DNA of 64,000 bases from Pseudomonas putida (GTDB taxonomy: Bacteria > Pseudomonadota > Gammaproteobacteria > Pseudomonadales > Pseudomonadaceae): assembly GCF_028682395.1 (NCBI RefSeq), contig NZ_JANHLC010000009.1, positions 62,001 to 126,000 of the forward strand, in the 5' to 3' direction. Position numbers and translations under genes: made by a program. Positions 47,048-59,291 of this stretch are shown here, piece after piece. Each line of letters starts with the position of its first letter. The stretch's first letter is position 1. Under the pieces are notes generated by a model. That model saw only the letters and a list, made by a program, of their open reading frames with translations, was not told the origin of the DNA and did no database searches.

Positions 47048-48190
47048 TTAAAGTACCTGAGCCCCCAGGGCCTGGACGATGCGCCGCAACGCCGGCGACT
47101 CACCATCAATACGCACGCGCAAGCCGTCGACCTCACGGCGCGCCGGGTACTGCTTGCGCAGCACATCGAACGCCCGACGCTGTTCTTCGCCACTGACCAC
47201 CAGACTGCGGCGGAAATCCGCATCATCGCGGCGCGGGTCATAGACGCCCCGGCACAGCATCGCCAGCGCCCAGTCGGGGTCGGTTGCGGCATTGAGCGTG
47301 ACGTCGGCCAGCCAGGGCTCGGGCAGCAAGTCGGCCAGAACAACCCGGGGTTCCTCGCCGCGCACCGCGCAATAGGCCGCATAAATCTGCGCCGTCCCAC
47401 GCTGCTTGCCATCCAGGCTGTAACCGGCAATGTGCGGGGTCGCCAATACACAAAGCTCGGCCAGGGCAATATCGACCTGGGGCTCACCTTCCCAGACATC
47501 CAGCACGGCCTGCAGGTCTTCACGTTCGAGCAGGACTTCGCGCAGCGCGTTGTTGTCCACCACGGCCCCGCGACTGGCGTTGATCAGCCAGGCACCGGGG
47601 CGCAGCCGGTTCAGGCGCGCATGGTCGAACAAGTGCCAGGTCGGCCTCTCGCCGGTCTTGCTCAAGGGCGTGTGCAGGCTGATGACATCGCATTCCTTGA
47701 GCACCTGCTCCAGGCTGACAAAGTCGCCGCCCTCGACGGCCTGACGGGGCGGATCACAGACCAGCACCTTCCAGCCCAGCCCCCGCAGTACCTCGACCAG
47801 ACGCCCGCCGACTTCGCCGGCACCGACCACACCGTAGGTCCGCGAAGACAGCTCCACACCTTCAATTTCGGCCAGGGTCAGCAGGCTGCCCAGCACATAG
47901 TCGACCACGCCCCGGGCATTGCAGCCGGGCGCACTGGACCAATCGATGGCGTTTTGCTCGAAGTAGTCCAGGTCCAGGTGATCGGTGCCAATGGTGCAGG
48001 TGCCGACAAAGCGCACCGAACTGCCGTCGAGCAGGGCCCGGTCGACCCGCGTGACCGAACGCACCAACAGGACATCGGCATCGCGTACCGCTTGGGCGTC
48101 GATGGCTCGACCGGGCAAACGGCGGATTTCACCGAAGCTGGCAAAGAAGGCATCGAGCAACGGAATATTTTCATCGGCAACAATCAACAT
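47048..48190 (-). CDS. pdxB: Erythronate-4-phosphate dehydrogenase
   Basis: A 380-residue D-2-hydroxyacid dehydrogenase, the exact PdxB size. It is the second step of the DXP-dependent pyridoxal phosphate pathway. The NAD loop is GVVGAGEVGGRL, catalytic Arg lies in NASRGAVVDN, and His in TPHIAGYSLDGK. The C-terminal ~90 residues form the PdxB dimerisation domain. The start at 48190 has GAGAGGAG upstream; a TTG at 48196 is rejected. Confidence 0.95.
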   Translation of the reverse strand: MLIVADENIPLLDAFFASFGEIRRLPGRAIDAQAVRDADVLLVRSVTRVDRALLDGSSVRFVGTCTIGTDHLDLDYFEQNAIDWSSAPGCNARGVVDYVLGSLLTLAEIEGVELSSRTYGVVGAGEVGGRLVEVLRGLGWKVLVCDPPRQAVEGGDFVSLEQVLKECDVISLHTPLSKTGERPTWHLFDHARLNRLRPGAWLINASRGAVVDNNALREVLLEREDLQAVLDVWEGEPQVDIALAELCVLATPHIAGYSLDGKQRGTAQIYAAYCAVRGEEPRVVLADLLPEPWLADVTLNAATDPDWALAMLCRGVYDPRRDDADFRRSLVVSGEEQRRAFDVLRKQYPARREVDGLRVRIDGESPALRRIVQALGAQVL

Positions 48191-48374
48191 GGACAAGCTC
48201 CTCTCGCGAAGGCGCAGTGTAGGCGCACTTGGCAGGCCCGGGCCAGCCGGGCTTGCGGTCCGAGCCCAGACGATTACAAAAGGCCTACACGCGAGCGTTT
48301 CCTGACCGCGGCGTCAACGCGTAGAATCCCCCGCCCTTGTACGTTATCTGCCTGCACCCTAGGAGCCCTGACCG

Positions 48375-49784
48375 GTGAACGCCACACCCGCTGCACCCGC
48401 TTCCCCACCACTGGGCCGTTCAGCCCGGACGCGCCTTGAACTGCGCAACCTGCTCGGCCTGGCCCTGCCGATCATCATTGCGCAACTGGCCCACACGGCC
48501 ATGGGCTTTGTCGACGCAGTGATGGCCGGGCGAGTCGGCCCGCGGGACCTGGCAGCCGTGGCGCTGGGTAACTCGATCTGGGTGCCGGTGTTCCTACTGA
48601 TGACCGGTATTCTGCTGGCCACCACGCCCAAGGTCGCCCAACGCTACGGCGCCGGCGCCCACGGCGAGATCGGGCCGATCGTGCGTCAGGCTCTGTGGCT
48701 GGCCCTCGTGGTGGGGATCGGCGCCAGCGCGCTGCTGTTCAATGCCGAGCCGGTCCTGCACCTGATGAAGGTTGATCCCGAACTGATCGAGCCGTGCATG
48801 CAATACCTGCGCGGGATTGGCATCGGCCTGCCGACCGTGGCCTTCTACCATGTGTTGCGCTGCTTCAGCGATGGCCTGGGTCGCACCCGACCGAGCATGG
48901 TATTGGGCATCTGCGGGTTGGCATTGAATATTCCGCTGAACTACATCTTCATCTACGGCCACTTTGGCGTGCCGGCCATGGGCGGTCCCGGCTGCGGCTG
49001 GGCCACGGCCATTGCCATGTGGGTGATGATGCTGGGGATGGCCGGCTGGGTGCGCTGGGCCAAGGTCTATCAGCCGAGCCAGGTGTTCAGCCACTTCGAA
49101 TGGCCAAAGTGGGCGGTGATCAAGCGTCTGCTGAGCGTCGGCCTGCCCATCGGGATCGCAGTCTTTGCCGAATCGAGCATCTTTGCCGTGATCGCCCTGC
49201 TGATCGGCAGCCTGGGCGCGACCGTGGTGGCCGGGCACCAGATTGCCCTGAATATCAGCTCCCTGGTGTTTATGGTGCCCTACTCCCTCGGCATGGCCAT
49301 CACCGTGCGCGTCGGCCAGGCCCTGGGCCGCGAGCAGCCGCGCGAGGCACGTTTCGCCGCCGGGGTCGGCATCGCGACGGCGCTGGTCTACGGCTGCGTG
49401 TCCGCGAGCCTGATGCTGCTGTTTCGCGAACACCTGGCGACCGTCTACACCACCGACCCGGTGGTGATCCAGGTGGCGACCATGCTAATTGTGTATTCGG
49501 CGTTGTTCCAGCTCTCGGACGTGATCCAGGTCACCGCTGCCGGGGCACTGCGCGGTTACCAGGACACACGGGTGACCATGATCCTGACGCTGTTCGCCTA
49601 CTGGGGGATCGGCCTGCCGGTGGGCTACCTTCTGGGCCTGACCGACTGGTTCGGTGAACCGAGTGGTCCGAGCGGATTGTGGCAGGGCTTGATCGTCGGC
49701 CTGAGTTGCGCCGCCCTGATGCTCTCGATCCGCCTGACGCGCAGCGCGCGCCAGCGGATCCGGATCAGTGCTTCCCGCCGCTAA
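48375..49784 (+). CDS. MATE-family multidrug efflux protein
   Basis: A 469-residue inner-membrane antiporter with twelve hydrophobic segments in two similar bundles; the N-terminal LIIAQLAHTAMGFVDAVMAG and the matching GLPIGIAVFAESSIFAV in the second half are MATE signatures. NorM-like proteins export cationic drugs with Na+ or H+. Starts at GTG with AGGAG 10 nt upstream. Its last codons overlap the end of tusA by 4 nt. Confidence 0.92.
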   Translation: MNATPAAPASPPLGRSARTRLELRNLLGLALPIIIAQLAHTAMGFVDAVMAGRVGPRDLAAVALGNSIWVPVFLLMTGILLATTPKVAQRYGAGAHGEIGPIVRQALWLALVVGIGASALLFNAEPVLHLMKVDPELIEPCMQYLRGIGIGLPTVAFYHVLRCFSDGLGRTRPSMVLGICGLALNIPLNYIFIYGHFGVPAMGGPGCGWATAIAMWVMMLGMAGWVRWAKVYQPSQVFSHFEWPKWAVIKRLLSVGLPIGIAVFAESSIFAVIALLIGSLGATVVAGHQIALNISSLVFMVPYSLGMAITVRVGQALGREQPREARFAAGVGIATALVYGCVSASLMLLFREHLATVYTTDPVVIQVATMLIVYSALFQLSDVIQVTAAGALRGYQDTRVTMILTLFAYWGIGLPVGYLLGLTDWFGEPSGPSGLWQGLIVGLSCAALMLSIRLTRSARQRIRISASRR

Positions 49785-50032
49785 TCGAGCTTCTTGCGGA
49801 TCCAGTACAGGTAAGTGCCAGCCTGCTCCTGCTGATCGACCAGTTCATGGCCGAGGAAGACGCAGAACTTGGGAATATCGCGACGGGTCGAAGGGTCGGT
49901 CGCGATCACCTTGAGCAGGCCACCGGCCGGCAGGTCGCGCACATGCTGGTGCAGCATCATCACCGGTTCCGGGCAATTCAGGCCGCTGGCGTCCAGGACG
50001 CCATCGACCGGCTGTTCGATGGTTTGACTCAT
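49781..50032 (-). CDS. tusA: Sulfur carrier protein TusA
   Basis: An 83-residue TusA. The active cysteine is in GLNCPEPVMML (Cys19 or so), part of the CPxP motif, and the rest matches the two-layer sandwich. It carries persulfide sulfur for tRNA 2-thiolation and other targets. It lies downstream of rlmM on the same strand with a 122-bp gap. Confidence 0.94.
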   Translation of the reverse strand: MSQTIEQPVDGVLDASGLNCPEPVMMLHQHVRDLPAGGLLKVIATDPSTRRDIPKFCVFLGHELVDQQEQAGTYLYWIRKKLD

Positions 50033-50154
50033 GATTCACTCCAAAAACTGGCCGGCATTGTCGCGTAAAGCACCGCGTGCGGCCACCGCCTCGATGCGTC
50101 AGCGGCCTGGAAACGGCCTTTAGGCCACAACAGCCGCCGCCCGACGGCTACGGC

Positions 50155-51231
50155 TCAATGGCGCTTTTTCGGCGCCTTGGTGTCCAGGCGACGCAGGTGG
50201 CAAGTCACTTCCTCACGGTCGTGGTACAGCTGCTTGCAGCCAATCGCCACCTTGATCCCACGCGCCTTGAAGCCGTCTTCGATGCGCTCCAGCAAACGCC
50301 GCACTTCGGCATAACGCTGTTTCATCGGCAACTTCAGATTGACCACCGCCTCGCGGCAATGGCCCTCGCCGATCCAGGTTTCCAACAGCGCCGCATTGCG
50401 CGCCGGCTTCTCGACGATATCGCAGACCATCCAGTCCACCGGCTGCCGCGGCGTGTAAGTAAAACCATCGGCCATCAGGTGCTGAACCAACCCGGTGTCC
50501 ATCAGGCTCTCGGCCATCGGGCCATTGTCGATGGCCGTTACCAGCATGCCGCGGTTGACCAACTGCCAGGTCCAGCCACCCGGTGAAGCGCCAAGATCGA
50601 CACCGGTCATCTCGCCGGACAACCGTTCATCCCATTGATCACGGGGGATAAAGTGGTGCCAGGCCTCCTCCAGCTTAAGCGTCGACCGGCTGGGAGCCTC
50701 GCGGGGAAACTTCAAGCGGGGGATGCCCATAGGCCACATGGCCGAGTTATCGGCCTCGGCCAACCCCAGGAAGACCTCGCGCCCACTCTTGAAGGTCAGC
50801 AGCAGACGCGGCTTGCCCGGGTCATCCTGCAATTTACCCGCCTGGACCAGCGCTTTGCGCAACGGCGCTTCGAACTTTTTGCAGAAGTTCGACAGCTCCT
50901 TACCATCGTTGGTGTCGACGACTTCCAGCCACAGGCTGCCGCACACCGGAAAATCCGCCAACGCCTCAAGGATCACACTGATCCGGTCGGTTTCCGGCAA
51001 CTGCAGGAATTGGCCACGGGCCCACTGGCGTGGAAAGATCAACTCGGCAAAACGCTGGCCATGCATCAGGCGCTCGGCACCGTCGTCGTCCATGCAGACA
51101 AACTCGGCGCAGGCCGTGCCGGGCTTCGCCTTGGCATAACCGGCCACATCCAGCCGCGCGGCGATTTCAGCCACTTCGGAGCAGACTTCGCCCTCGAAAC
51201 CCGGCCGGCAGTGCATAAAAAGGCTCTTCAT
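50155..51231 (-). CDS. rlmM: 23S rRNA C2498 2'-O-ribose methyltransferase
   Basis: A 358-residue RlmM. An N-terminal THUMP-like region is followed by a Rossmann SAM domain with GVDLGASPGGWTWQL and the KDKE-type residues typical of rRNA 2'-O-methylases (KLPMKQRYAE in the last third). The start at 51231 has AGGAG 7 nt upstream, while the frame runs on to 51285. It is divergent from acnA. Confidence 0.94.
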   Translation of the reverse strand: MKSLFMHCRPGFEGEVCSEVAEIAARLDVAGYAKAKPGTACAEFVCMDDDGAERLMHGQRFAELIFPRQWARGQFLQLPETDRISVILEALADFPVCGSLWLEVVDTNDGKELSNFCKKFEAPLRKALVQAGKLQDDPGKPRLLLTFKSGREVFLGLAEADNSAMWPMGIPRLKFPREAPSRSTLKLEEAWHHFIPRDQWDERLSGEMTGVDLGASPGGWTWQLVNRGMLVTAIDNGPMAESLMDTGLVQHLMADGFTYTPRQPVDWMVCDIVEKPARNAALLETWIGEGHCREAVVNLKLPMKQRYAEVRRLLERIEDGFKARGIKVAIGCKQLYHDREEVTCHLRRLDTKAPKKRH

Positions 51232-51441
51232 CAATACTCCTGGGCAGTCGGCGACTGCGAAATGCTCAAACTTGCCCTGAAGCAAAGCCTGTCACGAAAA
51301 CCCGCGCATCATAACCGAGTTAGGAACCTTGGACTTCGCCGCACAGTCCAGTGATCAAGCAGTCCTGCCAAACAGAGCTAGCGTTAACGTTCTGTAAGTC
51401 CCGTCAGATCCGTAGCCGTGCGGATCAAAAGGAGTGATTCA

Positions 51442-54186
<2,745 letters not shown>

Positions 54187-54590
54187 CCAGCACACCCCGA
54201 TCCCGCCCAGGCGGTGTCGGGGCCCGCCCCTACTCCGAATGAACTAGTTGATTTCCGGATAAGTAACTTTTTATTACCAAGCCAACAACTCGGCTGAACT
54301 AAGGCCCCCCATGACCCGCAGTAATGAACCTTTACTACCAAAGGACTAAATCCCCCTCTGGCGAGCGCCTAGAAGCATCTATTCTGGGCGTTTCCAGCGT
54401 GTCGAAAGCCCCACGACCCAGTGCCCGCCTGATCAGCCGATCGGGGAAATTGCACTTTTAGCGCAGCTCTCGCTTCCCTTATGAAGCCCGCGCATACAAC
54501 AATGGACACTTATATGTATTTGTAAAAACTAAATTCATAAAAAAAAGCCTCCTGCCGATAGCCTGTAAAGCCTTGCGGATCGAAAAAAAC
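54187..54590. other. Intergenic region acnA / aer
   Basis: 404 bp without a gene. A hairpin with CCCCGA/TCGGGG and inner CCGCC/GGCGG arms (54195-54222) follows acnA without a T-run. The AT-rich part from about 54490 to 54590 is the likely aer promoter and leader, but I cannot place convincing -35 and -10 elements or a clear Anr box. Confidence 0.5.
54195..54222 (+). terminator. Hairpin after acnA
   Basis: Two nested stems, CCCCGA/TCGGGG and CCGCC/GGCGG, separated by a small internal bulge, 9 nt past the acnA stop. No T-run follows, so termination is uncertain. Confidence 0.4.
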
Positions 54591-56156
54591 ATGCGTAACA
54601 ACCAACCGATAACACAACGCGAACGTACCTTCCCCGCTCAGCAACGTTTGATCTCCACCACCGACGCCAAGGGGGTGATCACCTACTGCAACGACGCTTT
54701 CGTCGAGATCAGTGGGTTTTCCCGCGAGGAACTGATTCGCGCACCGCACAACCTGGTACGTCACCCGGATGTGCCGGCGGCTGTGTTCGCGCACATGTGG
54801 AATACGCTCAAGCAAGGCCTGCCCTGGATGGGCATCGTCAAGAACCGCTGCAAGACGGGCGACCATTACTGGGTCAATGCCTATGTCACGCCGATATTCG
54901 AAGGCAGCCAGGTGGTGGGCTACGAGTCGGTCCGGGTCAAGCCCTCCGCTGAGCAGGTACGGCGCGCCGAGGCGCTGTACCAGCGTCTGAACCAGGGCAA
55001 GTCGGCCATTCCAAAGCGCGACAAGTGGCTGCCGGTCCTGCAGGACTGGCTGCCGTTTATCCTCGTCAGCCAATTGAGCTTTATGATTGGCGCCTGGCTC
55101 AACTCCCATTGGGGCTTCGCCTTGGCCGCCGCCTTGTCGGTACCGCTCGGCCTGTTGGGCCTGAGCTGGCAGCAACGTGGGCTCAAGCGCCTGCTGCGCC
55201 TGGCCGAACAAACCACCTCCGATCCGCTGATCGCGCAGATGTACACCGACAGCCGTGGCCCGCAAGCGCGCCTGGAGATGTCCATCCTCAGCCAGGAAGC
55301 CCGTTTGAAAACCTGCCTGACCCGTCTGCAGGACACCGCCGAGCACCTTAACGAGCAAGCCCGTCAGTCCGATGTGCTGGCCCATAAGAGCTCCAGTGGT
55401 CTGGAGCGTCAGCGGGTCGAGACCGAGCAAGTCGCTACCGCCGTCAACCAGATGGCCGCGACCACCCAGGAAGTCGCCAGCCACGTGCAGCGCACGGCCG
55501 ACGCCACCCAGGAAGCCAATCGGCTGACCAGCCGTGGCCGCGATATCGCTGGCGAAACCCGCGAGGCCATCCAGCGCCTATCGGTGGTGGTGGGCGAGAC
55601 CGGTGCCACCGTGACCCAACTGGCCAAGGACAGTGACGAGATCGGCGGCGTCGTCGACGTGATCAAGGGCATCGCTGACCAGACCAACCTGCTGGCCCTG
55701 AACGCCGCCATCGAAGCGGCGCGCGCCGGGGAAATGGGCCGCGGCTTCGCCGTGGTTGCCGATGAAGTCCGCCAGTTGGCGCAACGGACCAGCGAGTCGA
55801 CCGGGCAGATCCACAGCCTGATCGCCAAGCTGCAGCAAACCGCCAATACCGCCGTGCAAACCATGGACGCCGGCCATCGCCAGGCCGAAGAAGGGGTGGC
55901 GCGGGTACTGGAGGCCGACCAGGCGCTGATCGGAATCAGCGAGGCAGTGGCCAATATCACCGATATGACCACCCAGATCGCCGCCGCCACCGAAGAGCAG
56001 AATGCGGTGGCCGAGGAAATCAGCCGCAATATCAGCACCATTGCCCAACTGGCGGATCAGACGTCCGAGCAGGCCCAACACTCGGCGCTACTCAGCGAGG
56101 AACTGACCCTCACGGCCACCACCCAGTATTCGCTGGTAGAACGTTTCAACCGTTGA
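54591..56156 (+). CDS. aer: Aerotaxis receptor Aer
   Basis: A 521-residue Aer. A PAS domain (about 20-120; ITYCNDAFVEISGF, NLVRHPDVPAAVF, GDHYWVNAYVTPI) binds FAD and reads the redox state. A short pair of hydrophobic segments (about 150-190) anchors it, and the C-terminal methyl-accepting signalling domain (about 260-521) has the hairpin tip EIGGVVDVIKGIADQTNLLAL and AAIEAARAGEMGRGFAVVADEVR. It steers swimming towards favourable oxygen. The start at 54591 begins the conserved N-terminus; the frame extends to 54573. Confidence 0.94.
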   Translation: MRNNQPITQRERTFPAQQRLISTTDAKGVITYCNDAFVEISGFSREELIRAPHNLVRHPDVPAAVFAHMWNTLKQGLPWMGIVKNRCKTGDHYWVNAYVTPIFEGSQVVGYESVRVKPSAEQVRRAEALYQRLNQGKSAIPKRDKWLPVLQDWLPFILVSQLSFMIGAWLNSHWGFALAAALSVPLGLLGLSWQQRGLKRLLRLAEQTTSDPLIAQMYTDSRGPQARLEMSILSQEARLKTCLTRLQDTAEHLNEQARQSDVLAHKSSSGLERQRVETEQVATAVNQMAATTQEVASHVQRTADATQEANRLTSRGRDIAGETREAIQRLSVVVGETGATVTQLAKDSDEIGGVVDVIKGIADQTNLLALNAAIEAARAGEMGRGFAVVADEVRQLAQRTSESTGQIHSLIAKLQQTANTAVQTMDAGHRQAEEGVARVLEADQALIGISEAVANITDMTTQIAAATEEQNAVAEEISRNISTIAQLADQTSEQAQHSALLSEELTLTATTQYSLVERFNR

Positions 56157-56174
56157 AGCCGTGAGCGCTGTACA

Positions 56175-56206
56175 AAAAACCGAAAGGCCCGCCTTTCGGT
56201 TTTTTA
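56175..56206 (+). terminator. Bidirectional terminator aer / hydrolase
   Basis: AACCGAAAGGC and GCCTTTCGGTT form an 11-bp stem around one base, flanked by A-run and T-run. It serves aer and, in the other direction, the convergent hydrolase. Confidence 0.88.
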
Positions 56207-56241
56207 TTGCCCGCCGTACATCCGTGGGCAACCGCCCGCGC

Positions 56242-56940
56242 CTAGCGGGACAAGCCGTGCAGGAACCCGGCTACACGTGCGGCGGCAGCCTGCAGATGCT
56301 GTTCATGGGTCAATCCCGAGGATTTAAGCGGCTTGAGATCGTGATCGCCCGCGCTGAGCCAGTGCACCTCAATGGCGGGAGCCAGGCTGTAGCCCTCTAC
56401 GGTCGCGCGATTGCCCAGGGCATCGCGTTCGCCTTGGACAATCAGGGTCGGCGTGCGCAGCTCGGCCAGGTGCGCCACACGCGGTTTCTCGGGCTTGCCG
56501 GCGGCATAGAACGGATATCCCAGGCACACCAGCCCTGCGGCGCCCAGTTCATCGGCCAGCAAACTGGCCATGCGCCCCCCCATGGACTTGCCGCCAATCG
56601 CCAGCGGCCCAGCGACATGAAGTCGCACCACGGCATACACCTCGCGCCAGCAGTCCAGTAGCCGAGGCATCGGATTCGGTGGACGACGACCGCCCTCCAG
56701 ACGGCGCTGGGCCATGTAGGGAAACTCGAAACGCAGGACGCTGATACCGCTCGCAACAAGGCGTGCAGCCATATCCGCCATAAAGTTGCTGTCCATGGGC
56801 GCCCCTGCTCCGTGGGCGAGGATCAGCGTCACCGGGGCCCGGCCCGGCCCGGCTGGCGCGGGGTCCCATCGCCAACCGTGTTTGGCCACGCACTGCGCCC
56901 ATTGATCAGCGTCAATACCGACCTGATGCCCTTTGTCCAT
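56242..56940 (-). CDS. Alpha/beta hydrolase (KANL3/Tex30-like)
   Basis: A 232-residue alpha/beta hydrolase. The strand-turn LILAHGAGAPMDSNFM gives an oxyanion region, the nucleophile is in IGGKSMGGRMA (Ser), and a C-terminal acid and His are in VQGERDALG and GDHDLKPLK. Substrate unknown. Its first codons contain an Anr-type box, so this part of the gene also works as the control region of the divergent cco operon. Confidence 0.85.
   Translation of the reverse strand: MDKGHQVGIDADQWAQCVAKHGWRWDPAPAGPGRAPVTLILAHGAGAPMDSNFMADMAARLVASGISVLRFEFPYMAQRRLEGGRRPPNPMPRLLDCWREVYAVVRLHVAGPLAIGGKSMGGRMASLLADELGAAGLVCLGYPFYAAGKPEKPRVAHLAELRTPTLIVQGERDALGNRATVEGYSLAPAIEVHWLSAGDHDLKPLKSSGLTHEQHLQAAAARVAGFLHGLSR
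56902..56915 (+). promoter_or_regulatory. Anr/FNR-type box upstream of the first cco operon
   Basis: TTGAT-N4-GTCAA matches TTGAT-N4-ATCAA at 9 of 10 positions. It lies inside the hydrolase coding region. A -10-like TATAAC at 56965-56970 would place the start of transcription about 68 bp from the box centre, a class I position. Anr control of the second type of cbb3 operon is established in P. aeruginosa. Confidence 0.6.
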
Positions 56941-57043
56941 GCTTGCCTCGCTTTTTAGTCTGCCTATAACTCCGGATCAGCGAGAACCAGAGCCATGCCG
57001 TGCGCAATCGCTCTCGCTTTGTCCGAACCGTGGATGGGGAACC

Positions 57044-58468
57044 ATGAACACTTCAACTAGCACCGCCTACAACTACAAGGTGGTCCGCCAATTCGCCATT
57101 ATGACGGTGGTGTGGGGCATCGTCGGAATGGGGCTCGGGGTTTTCCTCGCAGCACAATTGGTCTGGCCAGCACTCAACTTCGACCTGCCATGGACCAGCT
57201 TCGGGCGCTTGCGCCCACTGCACACCAACGCCGTGATCTTCGCGTTCGGCGGCTGCGCCCTGTTCGCCAGTTCGTTCTACGCGGTCCAACGCACCTGCCA
57301 GACCCAGCTGTTCGCACCGAAAATCGCTGCGTTCACATTCTGGGGCTGGCAACTGGTCATCCTGCTGGCGGCCATCAGCCTGCCGCTGGGTTATACCAGT
57401 TCCAAGGAATACGCCGAACTGGAATGGCCGATCGATATCCTGATCACCATCGTCTGGGTCGCCTACGCCATTGTGTTCTTCGGCACGCTGCTCAAGCGCA
57501 AGACCAAGCACATCTACGTGGGTAACTGGTTCTTCGGTGCGTTTATCGTCACCGTGGCGATCCTGCACATCGTCAACAACCTGGAAATCCCTGTCAGCCT
57601 GACCAAGTCCTACTCGCTATATGCCGGTGCAACTGACGCCATGGTTCAGTGGTGGTACGGCCACAACGCCGTAGGTTTCTTCCTGACTGCTGGTTTCCTG
57701 GGGATGATGTACTACTTCGTACCCAAGCAGGCCGAGCGCCCGGTGTATTCCTATCGCCTGTCGATCGTGCACTTCTGGGCACTGATCACCCTGTACATCT
57801 GGGCCGGCCCGCACCACCTGCACTACACCGCACTGCCAGACTGGGCCCAGTCCCTGGGCATGGTGATGTCGCTGGTACTGCTCGCGCCAAGCTGGGGCGG
57901 CATGATCAACGGCATGATGACCCTATCGGGCGCCTGGCATAAGCTGCGCAGCGACCCGATCCTGCGCTTCCTGGTCGTCTCCCTGGCGTTCTACGGCATG
58001 TCGACCTTCGAAGGCCCGATGATGGCTATCAAGACCGTCAACGCCCTCTCCCACTACACCGACTGGACCATCGGCCACGTACACGCCGGCGCTCTGGGCT
58101 GGGTAGCGATGATCTCAATCGGCGCCCTGTACCACATGATCCCGAAAGTCTTCGGTCGCACGCAGATGCACAGCGTCGGCCTGATCAACGCCCACTTCTG
58201 GCTGGCCACTATCGGCACCGTGCTCTACATCGCCTCGATGTGGGTCAACGGTATCGCCCAGGGCCTGATGTGGCGCGCAGTGAACGATGACGGCACCCTG
58301 ACCTACTCCTTCGTCGAAACCCTGGTGGCCAGCCACCCAGGCTTCGTCGTACGCCTGGTCGGCGGCGCGATCTTCTTCAGCGGCATGTTGCTGATGGCCT
58401 ACAACACCTGGCGCACCGTGCGCGATGCCGAGCCAGCACAAGTCACCGCCGCCGCGCAGATGGCCTGA
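57044..58468 (+). CDS. ccoN: Cytochrome cbb3 oxidase subunit I, first cluster
   Basis: A 474-residue catalytic subunit of cbb3-type cytochrome c oxidase. Twelve or so hydrophobic segments; histidine ligands of heme b, heme b3 and CuB are in RPLHTNAVIFAF, WWYGHNAVGFF, GPHHLHYTALPDW and DWTIGHVHAGALGW. The ATG at 57044 has GGGGA upstream. It heads ccoNOQP. Strongly similar to the second-cluster ccoN 3.7 kb downstream. Confidence 0.96.
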   Translation: MNTSTSTAYNYKVVRQFAIMTVVWGIVGMGLGVFLAAQLVWPALNFDLPWTSFGRLRPLHTNAVIFAFGGCALFASSFYAVQRTCQTQLFAPKIAAFTFWGWQLVILLAAISLPLGYTSSKEYAELEWPIDILITIVWVAYAIVFFGTLLKRKTKHIYVGNWFFGAFIVTVAILHIVNNLEIPVSLTKSYSLYAGATDAMVQWWYGHNAVGFFLTAGFLGMMYYFVPKQAERPVYSYRLSIVHFWALITLYIWAGPHHLHYTALPDWAQSLGMVMSLVLLAPSWGGMINGMMTLSGAWHKLRSDPILRFLVVSLAFYGMSTFEGPMMAIKTVNALSHYTDWTIGHVHAGALGWVAMISIGALYHMIPKVFGRTQMHSVGLINAHFWLATIGTVLYIASMWVNGIAQGLMWRAVNDDGTLTYSFVETLVASHPGFVVRLVGGAIFFSGMLLMAYNTWRTVRDAEPAQVTAAAQMA

Positions 58469-58478
58469 GGAGTTCGCC

Positions 58479-59087
58479 ATGAAACACGAAACGATTGAAA
58501 AAAACGTCGGCCTGCTCCTGCTGTTGATGGTGCTAGCCGTGAGCATCGGCGGTCTGACCCAGATCGTCCCGCTGTTCTTCCAGGACGTCACCAACAAGCC
58601 GGTCGAGGGCATGAAGCCCTACACCGCGCTGCAGCTGGAAGGTCGCGATATCTACATCCGCGAAGGCTGCGTGCAGTGCCACTCGCAGATGATCCGGCCG
58701 TTCCGTGCCGAGACCGAGCGCTATGGCCACTACTCGGTTGCCGGTGAAAGCGTCTGGGACCACCCGTTCCTGTGGGGCTCCAAGCGTACCGGTCCGGACC
58801 TGGCCCGTGTCGGCGCACGCTACTCGGACGACTGGCACCGCGCTCACCTGTACAACCCGCGCAACGTCGTGCCTGAGTCGAAGATGCCCGCCTACCCTTG
58901 GCTGGTCACCCAGCCGGTCGACAGCAGCCATACCGAGACCAAGCTCAAAGTCATGCGCACCCTGGGCGTGCCGTACACCGAAGAAGACATCGCCGGTGCC
59001 ACCGAGACGCTCAAGGGCAAGACCGAAATGGACGCATTGGTCGCCTACCTGCAAGTGCTCGGCACTGCGATCAAGAGCAAGAGGTGA
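58479..59087 (+). CDS. ccoO: Cytochrome cbb3 oxidase subunit II, first cluster
   Basis: A 202-residue membrane-anchored monoheme cytochrome c. One N-terminal membrane segment (about 8-28) and the heme site CVQCH at 64-68, with a Met ligand later (PESKMPAYPW). Subunit II passes electrons from CcoP to CcoN. It begins 10 nt after ccoN. Confidence 0.95.
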   Translation: MKHETIEKNVGLLLLLMVLAVSIGGLTQIVPLFFQDVTNKPVEGMKPYTALQLEGRDIYIREGCVQCHSQMIRPFRAETERYGHYSVAGESVWDHPFLWGSKRTGPDLARVGARYSDDWHRAHLYNPRNVVPESKMPAYPWLVTQPVDSSHTETKLKVMRTLGVPYTEEDIAGATETLKGKTEMDALVAYLQVLGTAIKSKR

Positions 59088-59090
59088 GCC

Positions 59091-59291
59091 ATGGGCTTTG
59101 AACTCGATAGCGGAATGATCCGCGGACTCGGCACCCTGATCGTGCTGATCGCCTTTATCGGCCTGTCGATCTGGGTGTTCAACGGCAAGCGCAACCCGGA
59201 ATTCGCCGAAGCACGCCTGCTGCCCTTTGCCGATGAGCCGCTGCCCGACACCAACAACGAAGTAATCGCGACAAGGAGCCTCCGGCCATGA
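59091..59291 (+). CDS. ccoQ: Cytochrome cbb3 oxidase subunit CcoQ, first cluster
   Basis: A 66-residue protein with one membrane segment (about 10-29) and a hydrophilic tail, the usual CcoQ form. It helps stabilise the oxidase. It begins 3 nt after ccoO and overlaps ccoP by 4 nt. Confidence 0.9.
   Translation: MGFELDSGMIRGLGTLIVLIAFIGLSIWVFNGKRNPEFAEARLLPFADEPLPDTNNEVIATRSLRP

Noticed and set aside
54243..54260. Possible Anr box before aer (TTGAT followed by GGATAA)
   Set aside because: The second half-site does not match ATCAA; only one arm is present.
56933..57043. Upstream extension of the first ccoN to 56933
   Set aside because: The extra residues overlap the divergent hydrolase start and promoter, and the conserved N-terminus begins at 57044 with a good ribosome site.
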